NCBI GenBank assembly: GCA_963969345.1
Contig: OZ017770.1
Coordinates: forward strand, 4,473,246 to 4,537,245
Direction: 5' to 3'
From: Turbatrix aceti
Lineage: Eukaryota; Nematoda; Chromadorea; Rhabditida; Panagrolaimidae
DNA: 64,000 nucleotides
Shown: positions 61,825 to 64,000 of the stretch, in pieces
How the letters are laid out: each line of letters begins with the position of its first letter
Position numbering within the stretch: the stretch's first letter is position 1
The notes under the pieces: generated by a model
Database searches by the model: none
Told to the model about the DNA's origin: nothing
The model's input: the letters and a program-made list of their open reading frames with translations, nothing else
Made by a program: the position numbers and the translations under genes

Positions 61825-63094
61825 ATGCTGCCGACACGATGTCGCATCACAAGCAATCAATCAGGCTTACATCTCAATCCAGCGCTATCTGCATCTTACT
61901 GTAATGCAAGAACGCCCTTTGCTATCCACGAAATTCTCGGACTCACGGGTAGTGGATTTCAAAACCCGTCGCAACAACCCCATGGCCTCGGTGTATCAAC
62001 GTCCAACGATTCTGGTGCTCAGAATGCAGCAGCCTCTTACCTCATTCCAACGAGTTATTCTTATTGTCCGCCAAATTTTCTAGACGCAAACGTCAGCAAT
62101 GCAATGAACGGTGCCCAAGGACTTTTTCCAATCGATTCGTCGCTGATCAATCCGCAATCGACGTCTTTTGACTACAGTATGCCGCCAGTGACGACATCCT
62201 GTTTAGAAGGTAACTATTTTTTATTGTTGATGATTGATGTGTCGTCATACTAATTTTACTTTAATTTAGGAAATGCTGCAGCTCGATTTTACAACGGAAA
62301 CGTAACACCTCCATGTTTGAATGACTTGATCAGCGAGACAAGCAGTTGTGGAAGTGGGCAAACAAAAGCGCTCAAAAGTCCTGAAACTCAGAAGCAAAAA
62401 GACAGCGGAGGCAAATCCGAAAAACGCAAAAAGCGACGTCATCGTACAATTTTTACCCAATTTCAAATCGATGAATTGGAAAAAGCGTTTCAAGCAGCAC
62501 ACTATCCTGATATGAATGCGCGCGAAGAATTGGCAGTCAAAACCGAGCTCCCAGAAGACAGAATTCAGGTAGACATTGTTTATTGAATGCATTTTACTAA
62601 GTTGTTTGTCTTTTCCAGGTCTGGTTCCAAAACAGGCGTGCAAAATGGAGAAAGACAGAAAAAACCTGGGGCAAGAGTACGATAATGGCGGAATACGGTT
62701 TGTACGGAGCCATGGTAAGGCATTCGCTGCCGCTGCCAGAAACGATAACCAAATGCGATACCGATGACCCAACTTCGTTCGCGGCACCGTGGCTGCTAGG
62801 TAAATTTTAAGGATGTTTAAGAACCCCTCTGAATCACGGAGAACTTTAGGCATGCACAAAAAATCGCTCGAAGCAGCTGCCCACTTTGACACAGATAAGG
62901 ACTACGACGACGAAAGCACGCCTGAAAGCGTAGATCCGACGAAAAAGCCGTCTGACATGGATGACAAACATGATAAAATCAAGCTCGAATCAGTTGACAT
63001 TGCGAACCACCGCTTGGCAGACATCGCGTTAACAAATCAGTCACAAAATTTCACTCCTAACTACTCTCTTTTCCCGTACTCATTTGGCATGTAA
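61825..63094 (+). CDS. ceh-10: CVC-type paired-like homeobox protein (Vsx/Chx10, nematode ceh-10 type)
   Basis: Exons 61825-62209, 62270-62568, 62619-62799 and 62850-63094 encode 369 residues. The octapeptide-like repressor motif [10 protein letters not shown] is at 31-40. The homeodomain is near 184-243 ([20 protein letters not shown] ... [15 protein letters not shown], Gln50). Directly after it comes the CVC domain ([20 protein letters not shown], then LPLPETI), which is diagnostic of Vsx/Chx10/ceh-10 proteins. The tail is acidic and ends FPYSFGM. These factors specify interneuron and photoreceptor-like fates; C. elegans ceh-10 specifies AIY and CAN neurons. The intron within the homeodomain lies just before V47, as in related genes. 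TTTAG directly before GACATG may be a trans-splice acceptor or the start of an internal exon, so an upstream start is possible. CAAATAAAATG near 63270 is a likely poly(A) signal. Confidence 0.93.
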
Positions 63095-63937
63095 TCAGTT
63101 CGCAACTTTTTTAAAGCTTAACGTTCTACACATCACGCACTCTTTTTTTTCATCGAAAAAATATACTATCACTGTTTTCGGCCATGTTATGCTAAAAATT
63201 TTCATCTATACTGTTCTATACTAACTTTTTACATATCTTTTACGATTCTTTTCGTCTAATTAGAAAGCCCAAATAAAATGTAAAAAATAGCAACAAAGTG
63301 TCCTCAACCAAGCAATTATCGACCACAATTATCAAATTTCATTGGAGAACAATTAGGGGCAACATTGCCGTGTGAATGTCCCTCAACGGATGTCACGTTA
63401 CAGGAAGCATTTAATTAGGCATCTACCAACAAGCTGTCACCTATTGACCGAGTCATCGACAAACAAAGCAAGCCGTCGGACAAATCGGAATGCCAGACCA
63501 TCCGAGAGCGCAGCGGGATGGCAATCGGCGGTCGCGCAAAAGTCAAAATGCGACAAAAATGTAACCTTCCCTCAAGTGGCCTGCAGGAAGCGGTTTGCGC
63601 TTCCACTAATTACGCAAATCTGCCTATTACATAGAAACACTCCAAATGAAAGCTAAAGTGCCCACTACAGCCTCAGGATGCTTTGATGTTTTCTATCTTT
63701 ATAGTTTGGGGTTTTGGCCAATGGAAGGTGCAGCGTCCTGCGCTGTGATCTTTCGAAAGACTCTGGGGATACGGTAGCTATTAATCAAAAGACGGGAGTC
63801 CGGGTTGACAGCGGGGATCGAGTTGTTGATGACTCATCCCTCGAGCGCCTGTCAGCTTAAGACCCCTCCCTTTAATCATACCGCGGACCTAGGTTAATTA
63901 ATTGCCTTGTTTTGGCCTCCGGCTGTTGATCGCATTC
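63095..63937 (+). other. 3' UTR of the ceh-10-type gene and upstream region of the next gene
   Basis: No supported ORF; frames at 63372-63656 and 63415-63606 are mutual shadows. A CCAAT motif (about 63717) and TTTATAG (about 63699) occur. The stretch becomes GC-richer toward the right edge, consistent with a promoter region. Confidence 0.4.
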
Positions 63938-63960
63938 TTCTAGAAGCTTCTCGAAGCTTC
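63938..63960. promoter_or_regulatory. Heat-shock element (five alternating TTC/GAA units)
   Basis: TTC at 63938, GAA at 63943, TTC at 63948, GAA at 63953 and TTC at 63958, each separated by exactly two bases. This is the textbook binding array for trimeric heat-shock factor (nGAAn units in alternating orientation); three units suffice and five is strong. No gene in the window lies next to it on the right, so the target is probably a heat-inducible gene beginning beyond 64000. Confidence 0.8.
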
Positions 63961-64000
63961 TAGCCGCGATCGGCATGCCTAGGCTACCACTAGTCGAAGG

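Overview
The window is eukaryotic. Genes are split by many short introns (mostly 36-60 bp, GT...TTTCAG or TTTTAG), lie on both strands, and often have a splice-acceptor-like TTTCAG/TTTTAG a few bases before the start codon, as trans-spliced nematode genes do. The gene set fits a nematode: a CHK kinase-like protein, an insulin with an extra cysteine pair, a DM-domain factor and a CVC homeobox (Vsx/ceh-10) gene. Species is inferred; I cannot name it. I built exon models by hand from splice sites and reading phase. All listed multi-exon models close in frame to a stop codon.

Left (1-4.5 kb): a Mutator-like DNA element with ~250 bp inverted ends, a 9-bp target duplication and a decayed transposase fragment, then gene-free DNA. 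Gene-rich block (4.5-30 kb): an ARAP-like RhoGAP (-), a mitochondrial YebC/TACO1 protein (+), a CHK kinase-like protein (+), a secreted PAN/thrombospondin protein (+), a membrane protein with a PPxY motif (+), adenosine deaminase (+), a small secreted protein (+), a plasma-membrane Ca2+ ATPase (+) and a DM-domain transcription factor (-). The start regions of the RhoGAP and TACO1 genes face each other across about 0.5 kb.

Middle (30-54.7 kb): a ~7 kb stretch upstream of the DM gene with no recognisable gene, a two-exon secreted peptide gene, ATP synthase subunit g (+) tail to tail with V-ATPase subunit B (-), a WDR26/GID7-like WD40 protein (-), about 6 kb with only one weak ORF, a Pro/Ser-rich unrecognised protein (-), and a possible 61-residue secreted peptide (-).

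Right (54.7-64 kb): a developmental cluster, all on +: a Neuralized-type E3 ligase, a divergent paired-like homeobox gene, an insulin-like peptide with a clear TATA box, and a Vsx/ceh-10 CVC homeobox gene. The last 100 bases hold a textbook heat-shock element, so a heat-inducible gene probably starts just outside the window. I see no CRISPR, rRNA or tRNA, and no convincing previously undescribed multi-gene system. The most novel items are the small secreted peptide genes, the mobile element and the unrecognised proteins.
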